Source of the DNA: Luteibacter rhizovicinus
GTDB lineage: Bacteria; Pseudomonadota; Gammaproteobacteria; Xanthomonadales; Rhodanobacteraceae
Reading direction: 5' to 3'
Assembly: GCF_004342265.1 (NCBI RefSeq)
Contig: NZ_SMCS01000011.1
Coordinates: forward strand, 1 to 64,000
Length of the DNA: 64,000 bases
The position numbers and the translations under genes were made by a program. Every line of letters starts with the position of its first letter. Within the stretch, counting starts at the first letter, position 1. This document shows, in pieces, positions 1 through 9,037 of this stretch. The notes under the pieces were generated by a model. The model did no database searches. It was not told the origin of the DNA and was given only the letters and a program-made list of their open reading frames with translations.

Positions 1-1
1 G

Positions 2-139
2 GTGAGCAACGGGGAGGAAGCCAAGCAGGTGACGGACGAGTACCAGCGCAAGTTCGAATCGCTGCGGCCGCTGTTGCCGGCGGCGGTGCCGCGTGTTGGG
101 GGATCGACGCCCGTGCAGACGCTGCCGGCGCGGCCGTAA
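2..139 (+). CDS. C-terminal fragment of an unrecognised protein
   Basis: An open frame enters from the left edge and ends at a TAA. It encodes about 45 residues: a charged helical stretch (EEAKQVTDEYQRKFESLRPLL) followed by a Pro/Ala-rich tail. No domain can be assigned from so short a piece. GC-rich third codon positions and an adjacent REP pair downstream fit a real 3' gene end, but frame and identity rest on little evidence. Confidence 0.4.
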   Translation: MSNGEEAKQVTDEYQRKFESLRPLLPAAVPRVGGSTPVQTLPARP

Positions 140-148
140 GTCGCGCTT

Positions 149-240
149 CGTCGGCTATCGCGCGCAGGCGCGCTCCCCCCAGAGATCAACCGCGCGCACA
201 CTGCTCTCTGTGGGAGCGCGCCTGCGCGCGATAGCCGACG
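149..240. repeat. REP-like inverted pair
   Basis: Two 29-base arms (149-177 and 212-240) are perfect reverse complements around a 34-base spacer. Each arm contains the core GGGAGCGCGCCTGCGCGCGA, itself a short palindrome. The same core recurs near 5.1, 18.3 and 29.9 kb. A second, unrelated small hairpin (GCCCGC-AA-GCGGGC, 327-340) follows. The remainder of the 358-base gap before the amidase gene shows nothing else recognisable and should hold its promoter. Confidence 0.85.
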
Positions 241-497
241 GAGCGAGGACGACGGAGGCTCCCCGCCGCCAGCCCGATCTACGGACTGCGGATGTCACGC
301 ATGGCATCGCCGCTTCGTGGGCTTTCGCCCGCAAGCGGGCTCCTACATAAAAATCGGGGCGGAAAGCCGAGGGGGGCGGTCGAAGCCCCGTTTGCTGACC
401 GAACCTGTACGAATCTTGACGAAGTCTCCGCAGGTTATGGATTAACAAGGGAAAGTATCTTGCATTCAGCAGGCGATTGCAGTTCAATCCATGACCT

Positions 498-2222
498 ATG
501 AGGGGAATCTCTTTTAAACATGGCCTTCTCGTGCTCGCGACAACCGTCGCGACGACGACCGCGTCGCTTGCCGATGCGGCGGACATGAAGGCTGCCCGCG
601 TCTGGGCGGGCCCCGAATACACGCGTGTCGTCTTCGATCTGTCCGGTCCGGTGGTCTACAAACTCTCGCAGGGCGATACGCCCGGCAGCGTGGTTCTCGA
701 CCTGGACAAGAGCGCCGTCGACGGCGATTTCGCAGTACCGGGCGGGCAGGGACTCTTCAAGTCCATGCGTACGGAACGTCAGGGCGGTCGCGCCCGCGTC
801 GTCGCCACCGTCGATCCGAAAGCCAAGCCAAAGAGCTTCCTTCTGAAACCGGCCGGCGATTACGGCTATCGCCTCGTGCTCGATCTTTATCCCGGCAATG
901 GCAGCGATCCCGGCGACGAAGTCGCTTCGGACGACGGCGCCGCCCCGGCATCGGCGCAGGCGACCGCGACGGTCTCCGTTCCGTCGACGAAGTCCTCGCG
1001 CTCGCGTCGTGGGCAATCCGCCGCGCCGCCGATGCTGCCGGGCGGCGACCGCAAGGTCGTCGTGGCCATCGATGCGGGACACGGCGGCGAAGATCCGGGT
1101 GCGAGAGGTCCTACAGGTCTGCGCGAGAAGGACGTGACCTTGCAGGTCGCGCGTGAGCTGACGGACCAGATCAATCGTCAGCCCGGCATGCAGGCCGTAC
1201 TGACGCGCAACGGCGACTACTTCATTCCGCTCAAACGGCGCTATCAGATCGCCCGCGAGCACAACGCCGACATGTTCGTCTCGATTCATGCGGACGCGTT
1301 CAAGAACAGCGACGCCAAGGGCTCGTCCGTGTGGGTGCTTTCCCCGCGCGGCAAGACGAGCGAGGCCGCGCGCTGGCTGGCCGACCGCGAAAACCGCGCC
1401 GATCTGGTCGGTGGCGTCTCGCTGGACGACAAGGACGATACGCTGGCGGCTGTGCTGCTGGATCTTCAGCAGGGCTATGCCATGCAGGCCAGCGAATCGA
1501 TCGCCGGCAACGTACTCAAGGCACTGGGCGGACTGGGTCCGACGCATCGCGGCTATGTCGAGCGCGCCAACTTCGTCGTGCTGCGTTCGCCCGACGTCCC
1601 GTCGATCCTGGTCGAAACCGCGTTCATCACCAATCCCAACGAAGAGCGCCGTCTGCGCGACGACTCGCATCGCCGCCAGCTCGCCTCCGCGGTACTGGGT
1701 GGCGTGCGTAACTATTTCGAAGCCATGCCGCCGCCCGGTACCTGGTTCGCGGCACAGGCGGCCCGTCGCAACGGCACGTCGGTGGCTTCGGCGCCGGTAA
1801 GCGCACCGGCCGCGCCGGTCGTGGCTTCCAACGATGACGACGCGGCGGATACGGCGAAGACGGTTGCGAAGACCCCGCCGCCGCGACAGGTGGTGGCGAC
1901 TGCCCGATCGCCGTCGCGCGAGACGCCGCCCCGCAAACCGCCGGCTCCTGAAGTTTCGGCCACGAAACCGGATGCGGCGGGCAATAAACGGGCGCCGTCG
2001 AACGAGATTACGGTGGTGGCCAAGGTCGACCCGCCGCCCGCACCGCCCAAAACAGCCCGCGCCGACGAAAACGTCCGCGATCTGCACCGGGTCAACCGCG
2101 GTGAGACGCTGACCGGTATCGCCCAGCAATACGGCGTTTCCATCAACGCCCTGAAGACCGCGAACAATATGAGCGATAACAACGTTCGTATCGGTGCGGT
2201 TCTGGCGATTCCCTCCGGCTGA
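498..2222 (+). CDS. amiC: N-acetylmuramoyl-L-alanine amidase, AmiC type, with LysM
   Basis: Zn-dependent periplasmic amidase that cuts the peptide from MurNAc and splits septal peptidoglycan during daughter-cell separation. The 574 residues read as signal peptide (1-28), AMIN domain (about 30-130), low-complexity linker, Amidase_3 catalytic domain (about 186-410), Pro/Ala-rich linker and C-terminal LysM (about 529-573). Likely Zn ligands are H195 (DAGHGG), E210 and H264 (SIHAD); E373 (VETAF) is the catalytic Glu. E. coli AmiC has no LysM; the AMIN-amidase-LysM order is common in pseudomonads and xanthomonads. mutL follows after 57 bases, a pairing conserved in many gammaproteobacteria. Confidence 0.93.
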   Translation: MRGISFKHGLLVLATTVATTTASLADAADMKAARVWAGPEYTRVVFDLSGPVVYKLSQGDTPGSVVLDLDKSAVDGDFAVPGGQGLFKSMRTERQGGRARVVATVDPKAKPKSFLLKPAGDYGYRLVLDLYPGNGSDPGDEVASDDGAAPASAQATATVSVPSTKSSRSRRGQSAAPPMLPGGDRKVVVAIDAGHGGEDPGARGPTGLREKDVTLQVARELTDQINRQPGMQAVLTRNGDYFIPLKRRYQIAREHNADMFVSIHADAFKNSDAKGSSVWVLSPRGKTSEAARWLADRENRADLVGGVSLDDKDDTLAAVLLDLQQGYAMQASESIAGNVLKALGGLGPTHRGYVERANFVVLRSPDVPSILVETAFITNPNEERRLRDDSHRRQLASAVLGGVRNYFEAMPPPGTWFAAQAARRNGTSVASAPVSAPAAPVVASNDDDAADTAKTVAKTPPPRQVVATARSPSRETPPRKPPAPEVSATKPDAAGNKRAPSNEITVVAKVDPPPAPPKTARADENVRDLHRVNRGETLTGIAQQYGVSINALKTANNMSDNNVRIGAVLAIPSG

Positions 2223-2279
2223 TTCGCGGCCGGGAGCCTTTCCGCTATTCTTGGGCCTTGCGTCTGAAGGCCCGAGAAT

Positions 2280-4103
2280 ATGCCGTCCATCCGTCCTCTT
2301 CCGCCCGAACTGATCAACCAGATCGCAGCCGGCGAAGTCATCGAGCGTCCCGCGTCGGTGGTCAAGGAGCTGGTGGAAAACAGTATCGACGCCGGCGCCC
2401 GGCGTATCGAAGTCGACATCGAGCAGGGCGGTTCGCGTCTGATCCGTGTGCGCGACGACGGCTGCGGTATCGCGCGGGACGAACTGGTTCTCGCCGTCGC
2501 CTCGCATGCCACCAGCAAGATCGGCAGCTTCGACGATCTTGAGCGCGTGGCCAGCATGGGTTTTCGTGGCGAAGCGCTGGCGTCCGTATCGTCCGTGGCG
2601 CGCTTTTCGCTGACATCGCGTCATGAAGGGCAGGATGCCGCTTTCCGCATCGAGGTCGATGGCGGCAAGCTGCAGGAAGCCCGCCCGGCCCAGCATCCGC
2701 CGGGCACGACCATCGAAGTGCGCGACCTCTTTTACAACGTGCCCGCACGCCGGAAATTCCTACGCGCCGAGCGTACCGAGTTCGCGCATATCGACGACCT
2801 GCTGAAGTCCCTTGCGTTGGCGCGCGCAGGCGTCGATATCCGGCTTAGCCATAACGGCCGTCCGGTGCGTCTGCTGAAACCCGCGCGCGACGAAGAGGCG
2901 GCTTTGGGGCGTGTCGCTGAAGTGCTGGGTCCGGACTTTCCCGCGCAGAGTCTGCGCATCGATCACTCGGCGGCGGGACTGCGGCTGTCCGGCTGGGTCG
3001 GTCTGCCGACCGCGTCTCGTTCGCAGGCGGACCAACAATATTTCTACGTGAACGGCCGCATGGTTCGCGATCGCGTCGTTGCGCACGCCGTGCGTCAGGC
3101 GTATGCCGATGTGCTGTTCCATGGTCGGCACCCCGTGTTCGTCCTGTTCCTGGAACTCGATCCGACCGGCGTCGACGTCAACGTCCATCCCGCCAAGAAC
3201 GAAGTGCGTTTCCGCGAGCAGCGGCTGGTCCACGATTTCCTTTTCCGTACGCTGCACGAAGCCCTTGCGCAGACGCGTGCGGGCGCGGGCGTGCCGATGG
3301 CCGAACCTTCGCAGGCGATTCCCGCGGTGGGCGGTTACCCGATGCGTCCCGTGCAGAACGCGTCGGCGGCATGGCCGTTGCCGAGCAGTCAGTCGCGTCT
3401 CAGTCTGGGTGTGCGCGATGAACCGCTTGCCGGCTACGCTACCTTGTTGGGCGATGCATCGGCGTGCCCTGTCGCGTGGACGCCGCCCGCCGGCAACGAG
3501 CCGGAGCAGGGCAGCGACGTACCGCCGCTGGGATATGCCATCGCTCAGCTGAAAAACATCTATGTACTCGCGGAAAACGAACATGGACTCGTGCTTGTGG
3601 ACATGCACGCCGCGCACGAACGCATTACCTACGAAAAACTGAAGAACGGGCGGGCCACCGCCAATCTTCGTTCGCAGATGCTGCTGGTTCCCCTGAGCAT
3701 CGCGGTCAGCGCGAAAGAAGCCGCCGCAGCCGAGGAGTACGCGGACGCACTCGCCGAATGGGGTCTGGAGCTTTCGCGTAGCGGTCCGTCGGGCGTGGTC
3801 GTTCGTCGCATTCCCGCCCTGCTGGAAGGCGCGGACGTCGCGCAACTCACGCGCGACGTACTCAGCGAGCTGGCCCAGCACGGCAGTTCGCGGCGATTGC
3901 AGGAGCTGGAAAACGAACTGCTGTCGACCATGGCCTGTCATGGTTCGGTACGAGCGGGGCGCCGCCTCGGCCTGCCCGAGATGAACGCGTTGTTGCGCGA
4001 AATGGAGGCGACCGAACGTTCCGGTCAGTGCAATCATGGCCGGCCGACCTGGGTGCAGTTGGCGCTTGGCGAACTCGATCGCCTTTTCCTTCGCGGCAGA
4101 TAA
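2280..4103 (+). CDS. mutL: DNA mismatch repair protein MutL (endonuclease type)
   Basis: Couples MutS mismatch recognition to strand incision. The N-terminal GHKL ATPase is plain: [30 protein letters not shown] and GFRGEAL, then the S5-like transducer. After a variable linker (about 340-410) the C-terminal dimerisation domain carries D441-M-H-A-x2-E447-x4-E452, matching the DQHA(X)2E(X)4E metal motif of nicking MutLs. The ACHGSVRAG and CNHGRP motifs that complete that site are also present. This fits organisms lacking MutH. Length (607) is normal. The start is the ATG preceding [19 protein letters not shown], the usual MutL N-terminus. Confidence 0.96.
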   Translation: MPSIRPLPPELINQIAAGEVIERPASVVKELVENSIDAGARRIEVDIEQGGSRLIRVRDDGCGIARDELVLAVASHATSKIGSFDDLERVASMGFRGEALASVSSVARFSLTSRHEGQDAAFRIEVDGGKLQEARPAQHPPGTTIEVRDLFYNVPARRKFLRAERTEFAHIDDLLKSLALARAGVDIRLSHNGRPVRLLKPARDEEAALGRVAEVLGPDFPAQSLRIDHSAAGLRLSGWVGLPTASRSQADQQYFYVNGRMVRDRVVAHAVRQAYADVLFHGRHPVFVLFLELDPTGVDVNVHPAKNEVRFREQRLVHDFLFRTLHEALAQTRAGAGVPMAEPSQAIPAVGGYPMRPVQNASAAWPLPSSQSRLSLGVRDEPLAGYATLLGDASACPVAWTPPAGNEPEQGSDVPPLGYAIAQLKNIYVLAENEHGLVLVDMHAAHERITYEKLKNGRATANLRSQMLLVPLSIAVSAKEAAAAEEYADALAEWGLELSRSGPSGVVVRRIPALLEGADVAQLTRDVLSELAQHGSSRRLQELENELLSTMACHGSVRAGRRLGLPEMNALLREMEATERSGQCNHGRPTWVQLALGELDRLFLRGR

Positions 4104-4156
4104 CCACGCTTTTAGATAACGCATAGCCGTCCATACGGCTTAATCGGGATTTTTAT

Positions 4157-5050
4157 ATGATCCGCAACATCGCATTCGCTTCCGTTCTCGCCGTTGCCGC
4201 CACCGGTGCGGCAGGTACCGACGCCAGCTATGTTCATTCGATCGAGCAGGCTCGCGCGCAGCGTCTGGAAACCCTGAAGAGCCCCACCGGCTGGTTGACG
4301 CTGATCGGGCTGGAATGGCTGAATCCTGGCGTCAATCGTGTGGGTAGTGCGTCCGATAACGACATCGTGCTCAAGGCGGGTCCGGAGCATCTGGGTGTCG
4401 TTACGCTGGGTGCGGACGGCTCCACGAATATCGCGTTCGCCGATGGCGTGGCCGCTACCGTCGACGGAAAGACGGTAGCGAAGGCCACGCTGGTCGACGA
4501 TGCGCATGCGACCGGCGCACCGACGCTGGTGGCGTTCGGCACGGCGAGTTTCTTCGTCATCGAGCGCGATGGACGTAAGGCGTTGCGCGTGAAAGACACC
4601 GCTGCCGAAACGCGTTCCGGGTTCGTCGGTCTCGACTATTTCGCTATCGATCCGTCATGGCGCGTGGTGGCCGACTGGGTACCGTTCGATCCGCCGCACG
4701 AGATCGAGATCGGTTCGGTGCTGGGTACCATCGACAAGGAAAAGGTGCCGGGCAAGGCGGTGTTCGTTCGTGACGGCCACACTTTCGAGCTCTATCCGAT
4801 CCAGGAAGATGCGACGTCTTTGTTCTTCGTTATCGCCGATCGCACCAGTGGCAAGGAAACCTATGGCGCGGCGCGTTTCCTGACCACGCCGTTGGCGGTG
4901 GACGGCAAGCTGGTGCTGGATTTCAACAAGGCGACCAATCCGCCGTGTGCGTTCACGCCGTATGCGACCTGCCCATTGGCGCCGCCCGAGAATCGACTGG
5001 ATGTGCGGGTGACGGCTGGCGAGCAGAAGTATCGGGGTGGGCATCATTGA
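4157..5050 (+). CDS. DUF1684 family secreted protein
   Basis: A 297-residue protein with a short signal peptide (about 1-20). It then matches the DUF1684 pattern: GWLTLIGLEWLNPGVNRVGS near the N-terminus, and at the C-terminus a Phe-Asn-Lys/Asn-Pro-Pro-Cys segment followed by FTPYATCPLAPPENRLDV. The family is widespread and often periplasmic, and its biochemical role is unknown to me. It lies 53 bases after mutL, so read-through is possible but no functional link is implied. Confidence 0.8.
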   Translation: MIRNIAFASVLAVAATGAAGTDASYVHSIEQARAQRLETLKSPTGWLTLIGLEWLNPGVNRVGSASDNDIVLKAGPEHLGVVTLGADGSTNIAFADGVAATVDGKTVAKATLVDDAHATGAPTLVAFGTASFFVIERDGRKALRVKDTAAETRSGFVGLDYFAIDPSWRVVADWVPFDPPHEIEIGSVLGTIDKEKVPGKAVFVRDGHTFELYPIQEDATSLFFVIADRTSGKETYGAARFLTTPLAVDGKLVLDFNKATNPPCAFTPYATCPLAPPENRLDVRVTAGEQKYRGGHH

Positions 5051-5068
5051 TGGCGGTTCCCGCGTCGC

Positions 5069-5166
5069 CGCTCCGTAGTTTTCGCGCGCAGGCGCGCTCC
5101 CACAGAGATCAATAGCGCGCTCCTGCTTTCTGTGGGAGCGCGCCTGCGCGCGAAAACTACGGAGCG
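5069..5166. repeat. REP-like inverted pair, 38-base perfect arms
   Basis: Arms 5069-5106 and 5129-5166 are perfect reverse complements, spaced by 22 bases. They share the GGGAGCGCGCCTGCGCGCGA core of the copy near position 150. The pair lies between two convergent genes, so the RNA hairpin may terminate or protect both 3' ends. Confidence 0.9.
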
Positions 5167-5174
5167 ATGACGCC

Positions 5175-5957
5175 TTATGCTCCCTTGAACGTCGCCTTGC
5201 GCCGCTCAAGAAACGCCCCGGTCCCCTCACGCATATCCTCGGTCGAGAACGCAATCGCAAACCCCTGCGTCTCATACGCCAATCCCTGATCGATTGCGCA
5301 TTCGGCGCCATCCAGCACGGCATCCAGAATGCCCTTCAGCGCCAGCGGAGCGGAAGCGGCCAACTGGTCGGCCATGGCGTCCACGGTCGCGTCGAGTTCC
5401 TCGGCGGCCACGACACGCGTGGCGATACCCAGCCGCTCGGCGCGTGCCGCGTCGATCTGCTGCCCGAGCAGGCACAGTTCCAGCGCCACGCCGCGACCGG
5501 CCAGGCGGGTCAGGCGCTGGGTGCCGCCGAAACCGGGAATCAGGCCCAGGCCGATTTCCGGCTGGCCGAAACGGGCTTTTTCGCTGGCGATGCGCAAATG
5601 ACACGCCATGGCCAGTTCCATGCCGCCACCGAGCGCATAGCCCTGGATCTTCGCGATCACCGGCTTGCCCAACCGCTCGACGGTAAGCATCAGGTCCTGT
5701 CCGGCGCGTGACGCGCCCTGGGCCTGTACCGGCGTCCATGCGGTCATTTCCGAGATATCCGCACCGGCGACGAAGGCCTTTTCGCCCGCGCCGGCCAGCA
5801 CCACCACGCGCACCGCATCGTCCTGCGCGGCCTGGCGGAAGGCCAGTGTCAGCTCGGAGATCGTCTCGCGATTGAGGGCGTTGAGCTTCTCGGGGCGGTT
5901 GATGGTGATGGTGCGAACCGCCGCGCGGTTGGCGAGCGTCAGGGTGCGGAAAGCCAT
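5175..5957 (-). CDS. enoyl-CoA hydratase/isomerase (crotonase family)
   Basis: A 260-residue crotonase that probably hydrates trans-2-enoyl-CoA in fatty-acid or short-chain acyl-CoA breakdown. The oxyanion-hole region (GEKAFVAGADISEM) and both catalytic glutamates of the true hydratases are present: E114 in GGGMEL and E134 in FGQPEI. The GFGGTQRLTRL stretch follows. These residues favour hydratase over isomerase or dehalogenase, but the exact chain length cannot be read. It is a single gene, divergent from the FKBP gene. Confidence 0.88.
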   Translation of the reverse strand: MAFRTLTLANRAAVRTITINRPEKLNALNRETISELTLAFRQAAQDDAVRVVVLAGAGEKAFVAGADISEMTAWTPVQAQGASRAGQDLMLTVERLGKPVIAKIQGYALGGGMELAMACHLRIASEKARFGQPEIGLGLIPGFGGTQRLTRLAGRGVALELCLLGQQIDAARAERLGIATRVVAAEELDATVDAMADQLAASAPLALKGILDAVLDGAECAIDQGLAYETQGFAIAFSTEDMREGTGAFLERRKATFKGA

Positions 5958-6095
5958 GGTGCTGCTCCGGATGGGTCAAAACGCTGGATGGTATCAGGGG
6001 AACCTTTTGCCGTCGGCGGCCTCTTAGCTGCAGGGCGCGGCGGGTCACGATCGACTATCCTGCGGTGTCGCTCTGTCGTGTCCACGGAGAATGGG

Positions 6096-6812
6096 ATGTC
6101 ACCCATGCGTTTCCTGTTACTGGCAAGTGCACTGGTCGCGGGCGTTGCCTTCGCTCAGGCACCTGCTGGCCCCAGCGCTCCGCACGCGGCGGTTATCGAC
6201 AAGACCAAGCTGTCGTACGCCATCGGTTACCAGATAGGTACGCAATTCGCGAGCAGCCCCCAGCCGGACGTCGACATCGCCGTACTGGTGAAAGCGCTGC
6301 AGGACGGCTACGCGAAGCGCCCGCCAGGCGTGCCCGTCGACCAGATGCAGGATCAACTGCTGGGCTTCGATGCGAAGGTCCGGCAGGACGCCGTCTCGGA
6401 GTTCCGCCGGGTGGCCGACGCGAATGCGCGCCGCAGCACCGACTTCCTCCAGAAAAACCGGGGCCGTCCCGGCGTGATCGCGCTGCCGTCGGGCATTCAG
6501 TACTCGATCCTGGCCCATGGCACGGGGCGTCAGCAGCCCGAGGTCACCAGTACGGTCACCGTGAATTATCGTGGCGCGCTGATCGACGGGACCGAATTCG
6601 ACAGTTCCTATGCCCACGGACGCCCGGTGACCTTCACGGTGAACCGCGTTATCCGGGGCTGGCAGGACGTGATTCCGCGCATGCGCGTGGGCGACAAGTG
6701 GAAGGTCATCATTCCGCCCCAGCTTGCCTACGGCGAACGCGGCGAATTGCCGCGTATCGGTCCCAACGAAGCCCTGGTCTTCGAGATCGAGCTGCTCGAC
6801 ATCAAGCAGTGA
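6096..6812 (+). CDS. periplasmic FKBP-type peptidyl-prolyl isomerase (FkpA/Mip-like)
   Basis: Cis-trans prolyl isomerase and chaperone of the periplasm. The 238 residues comprise a signal peptide (about 1-20), an FKBP_N dimerisation domain (LSYAIGYQIGTQF onward, about 30-115) and an FKBP_C domain. Hallmarks of the latter are VNYRGALIDGTEFDSSY, VIRGWQDVIPRMRVGDKW and PPQLAYGERG. I chose the ATG preceding SPMRFLL because GGAGA lies 5 bases upstream; the ATG three codons later would be 14 bases away. Confidence 0.9.
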   Translation: MSPMRFLLLASALVAGVAFAQAPAGPSAPHAAVIDKTKLSYAIGYQIGTQFASSPQPDVDIAVLVKALQDGYAKRPPGVPVDQMQDQLLGFDAKVRQDAVSEFRRVADANARRSTDFLQKNRGRPGVIALPSGIQYSILAHGTGRQQPEVTSTVTVNYRGALIDGTEFDSSYAHGRPVTFTVNRVIRGWQDVIPRMRVGDKWKVIIPPQLAYGERGELPRIGPNEALVFEIELLDIKQ

Positions 6813-6824
6813 TCCCCGGGATGC

Positions 6825-7043
6825 ATGGTGGCCCGGCGCTGTAGAATGGCCGGTCGTATGCTCCCGAACCTATCCAGCGAACTTCCGCTTACCCCCTGCA
6901 CCGGCGTCTGCCGGCTGGATGCGCGTGGCCTGTGCATGGGCTGTCTGCGCACCGGCGACGAAATCGCGCGCTGGGGCGGCATGGACCAGGCCGAACGGCT
7001 GCGCATCATGGACGAGGTGCTACCCCACCGGGAGGGCGCGTGA
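6825..7043 (+). CDS. DUF1289 small Cys-rich protein
   Basis: Its 72 residues hold the DUF1289 signature: PCTGVCRLDARGLCMGCLRT followed by DEIARWGGMDQAERLRIMDEV. Four cysteines (C-x3-C-x6-C-x2-C) suggest a bound metal or Fe-S centre; the family's role is unknown. Internal ATGs at 6846 and 6858 are possible starts and would leave the conserved region intact. The stop overlaps the next start (TGATG), so it is translationally coupled to the Nudix gene. Confidence 0.78.
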   Translation: MVARRCRMAGRMLPNLSSELPLTPCTGVCRLDARGLCMGCLRTGDEIARWGGMDQAERLRIMDEVLPHREGA

Positions 7044-7645
7044 TGGATGCGGTCGAAACCGCGCTACGCGGCGCGCTGTTGCCGCTGGATGCACCGCCCG
7101 GGGCTCGCGGCTGGAACCACGACGATATCGCGACCTTCCTCGGCAATACGCCGCGTCGCGCGGCCGCCGTACTGATCGGCATTCGCGACGATCGCCAGCA
7201 GAACGTACTCCTGACGGTCCGCACGGATACCTTGCAGCAGCATGCGGGGCAGGTGGCTTTTCCCGGCGGTCGCGTCGAACCTTCCGATAAGGACGTCATC
7301 GCTACGGCATTGCGCGAAAGCCACGAGGAAATCGGTCTCGAAGCCGACGCCGTCACGCCGCTTGGATTCCTGGAGTCGTTCGAAACGATCAGCGGCTTCT
7401 GCGTCACGCCTGTCGTGGCGCGCGTGGACGCCGCCGCGAAACTGAAGCCCGATCCGGGCGAAGTGGCGGAAGTGTTCGAAGTGCCGCTGGCGTTCTTCCT
7501 CGATCCGGCGAACATGCGCCGTTACACCATGGAGTACCGTGGGCATCGGCGCGACATGGTCGAGTTCCTGCACACGGGCTACCGTATCTGGGGCGCTACC
7601 GCCGCCATCGTCCAGAATCTCGTTCGAAGGATGGGTCATCCATGA
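7043..7645 (+). CDS. CoA pyrophosphatase (Nudix, NudL/UPF0035 type)
   Basis: Hydrolyses CoA and acyl-CoA species to 3',5'-ADP and phosphopantetheine. Residues 56-76 carry the UPF0035 signature (LLTVR-x3-LQQHAGQVAFPGG), which marks CoA-specific Nudix enzymes. The Nudix box follows at 75-99 and ends RESHEEIGL; as usual in this subfamily its spacing differs from the canonical box. The protein is 200 residues. The ATG overlaps the DUF1289 stop, and GGGAGG sits just upstream. Its own stop overlaps the next start (ATGA). Confidence 0.9.
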   Translation: MDAVETALRGALLPLDAPPGARGWNHDDIATFLGNTPRRAAAVLIGIRDDRQQNVLLTVRTDTLQQHAGQVAFPGGRVEPSDKDVIATALRESHEEIGLEADAVTPLGFLESFETISGFCVTPVVARVDAAAKLKPDPGEVAEVFEVPLAFFLDPANMRRYTMEYRGHRRDMVEFLHTGYRIWGATAAIVQNLVRRMGHP

Positions 7646-8502
7646 ATGTCGTGCGCACCGTCATCGATCCGAAAGCCGCTGCGGCGCTGCCGCCCAGCGC
7701 CGTCCTGTTTGTCGATTGCCGTTTCGATCTTGTCGATCCGGGCAAGGCGGCGCGCGATTTCGCCGAGGGACACATCGCGGGAGCCGTGCGCGCCGATCTC
7801 GACACCGATCTTGCCGATCTGGCGACGCCACCGGCGGGGCGCGGTCGCCATCCTCTGCCCGAGCCGGAAGTTTTCGCCGCGCTGCTTTCCCGCGCGGGCT
7901 GGCGTCCGGACCTTCAGGTCGTCGCTTACGATGCATCCGGCGGCGCGCTGGCCGCCGCACGCTTCTGGTGGCTGGCACGACTGGCCGGTATCGATAACGT
8001 CGCCGTGCTGGATGGCGGTTATCCCGCGTGGCTGGCGGAAGGCCTTCCCGTATCGAACGACGTCCCGGCGCATTCGTCGACCGCGGTCCATGTCGTTTTC
8101 GATCCCGCGCAAACCGTGCCGGTCGACGAACTCACCGAAGGCGTTGCATCGGGCCGCATGCTGCTGCTCGACGCCCGTGCCGCGCCACGTTTTCGCGGCG
8201 ACGTCGAGCCGCTCGATCCCGTCGCCGGTCACGTACCCGGCGCGCGCAACCGGCCGTTCTCCGAAAATCTCGAAACCAGCGGGCGCTTCCGTTCGCCCGG
8301 GGAATTGCGCGAGGTGTTCGGGCAGATCATCGGTCCGCATGCGCCCGACGAAGTCGTGCACATGTGCGGGTCGGGCGTCACCGCCTGCCATAACCTGCTG
8401 GCGATGGAATACGCCGGACTGACGGGGTCGCGGTTGTTCGCGCCTTCGTGGAGCGGGTGGGTCAGCGATCGGGCGCGGGGTGTGGCGACGGGGGATGCCT
8501 GA
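7642..8502 (+). CDS. sseA: 3-mercaptopyruvate sulfurtransferase-like (two rhodanese domains)
   Basis: Transfers a sulfane sulfur to thiol acceptors. Two rhodanese domains span about 5-135 and 160-280. Only the second is catalytic: Cys242 sits in CGSGVTA, the CG[ST]G[VI]TA loop typical of mercaptopyruvate sulfurtransferases rather than thiosulfate rhodaneses. The first domain has Asp-Ala-Ser-Gly in the equivalent loop. Its 286 residues are normal for the family. It shares ATGA with the Nudix gene and is last in that tight unit. Confidence 0.87.
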   Translation: MNVVRTVIDPKAAAALPPSAVLFVDCRFDLVDPGKAARDFAEGHIAGAVRADLDTDLADLATPPAGRGRHPLPEPEVFAALLSRAGWRPDLQVVAYDASGGALAAARFWWLARLAGIDNVAVLDGGYPAWLAEGLPVSNDVPAHSSTAVHVVFDPAQTVPVDELTEGVASGRMLLLDARAAPRFRGDVEPLDPVAGHVPGARNRPFSENLETSGRFRSPGELREVFGQIIGPHAPDEVVHMCGSGVTACHNLLAMEYAGLTGSRLFAPSWSGWVSDRARGVATGDA

Positions 8503-8703
8503 CCGTTCAGGCGGTGGGGCTCGCGATACCGTCTGGAAAGCATGATCGGAGCGTGTTCGCTAAAACTCACCGCATCGCACTGGGCTCCTGCCTGCGCAGG
8601 AGCGACGGTGAGGGTTGCGGGAACTGCGTTATAACTTCACCGTCGCAAGGATCCAGGGTGATCACGTTTGAGGCAGTTTGCAGCGCTCGGGAATGGGTTC
8701 GTG

Positions 8704-9033
8704 ATGCGAGTCCATAGAATCGGCTGGGTGCTCTTGATGCTGCCGGTTGTCTACGTAAGCTCGTGCACCTACACATCGATTACCGGAAACCGCGCTTACG
8801 AGCGTCTGCAGGTCGGCGATTCCAAAGATACGGTTATCCGGTTGTTCGGCGCCCGTTTCGTTCGCGAGACCGACGATCATCCCTTTACCAAGTACGACAA
8901 TCGTCAGTGCCAGTCGCCATGTGTCGAACGGCTATGGTTCGAAAACAAACTCGCGTTCTATGAGGAGGCATGGAGTGTCGATCTCGACAAAGCGGGAGTC
9001 GTGTTGGACAAGGGCAGTTACACCATGCCCTGA
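8704..9033 (+). CDS. small putative lipoprotein with BamE/SmpA-like segment
   Basis: About 109 residues with a basic hydrophobic N-terminus ending in YVSSC, an imperfect lipobox. The downstream stretch YERLQVGDSKDTVIRLFG resembles the start of the small BamE/SmpA/OmlA fold (motif G-x-S/T-x3-V-x-x-L-x-G). A GTG one codon earlier and an ATG at 8668 are alternative starts. The fold call is a pattern impression, and no partner is nearby. Confidence 0.55.
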   Translation: MRVHRIGWVLLMLPVVYVSSCTYTSITGNRAYERLQVGDSKDTVIRLFGARFVRETDDHPFTKYDNRQCQSPCVERLWFENKLAFYEEAWSVDLDKAGVVLDKGSYTMP

Positions 9034-9037
9034 CAAG

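Noticed and set aside
149-240. Possible CRISPR or phage attachment site in the palindromic repeats
   Set aside because: Units occur as inverted pairs at scattered sites rather than direct repeats with uniform spacers, and there are no cas or integrase genes.
435-2696. A 753-codon minus-strand frame over amiC and mutL
   Set aside because: It is the antisense shadow of two well supported genes and has Arg/Gly-rich sequence without motifs.
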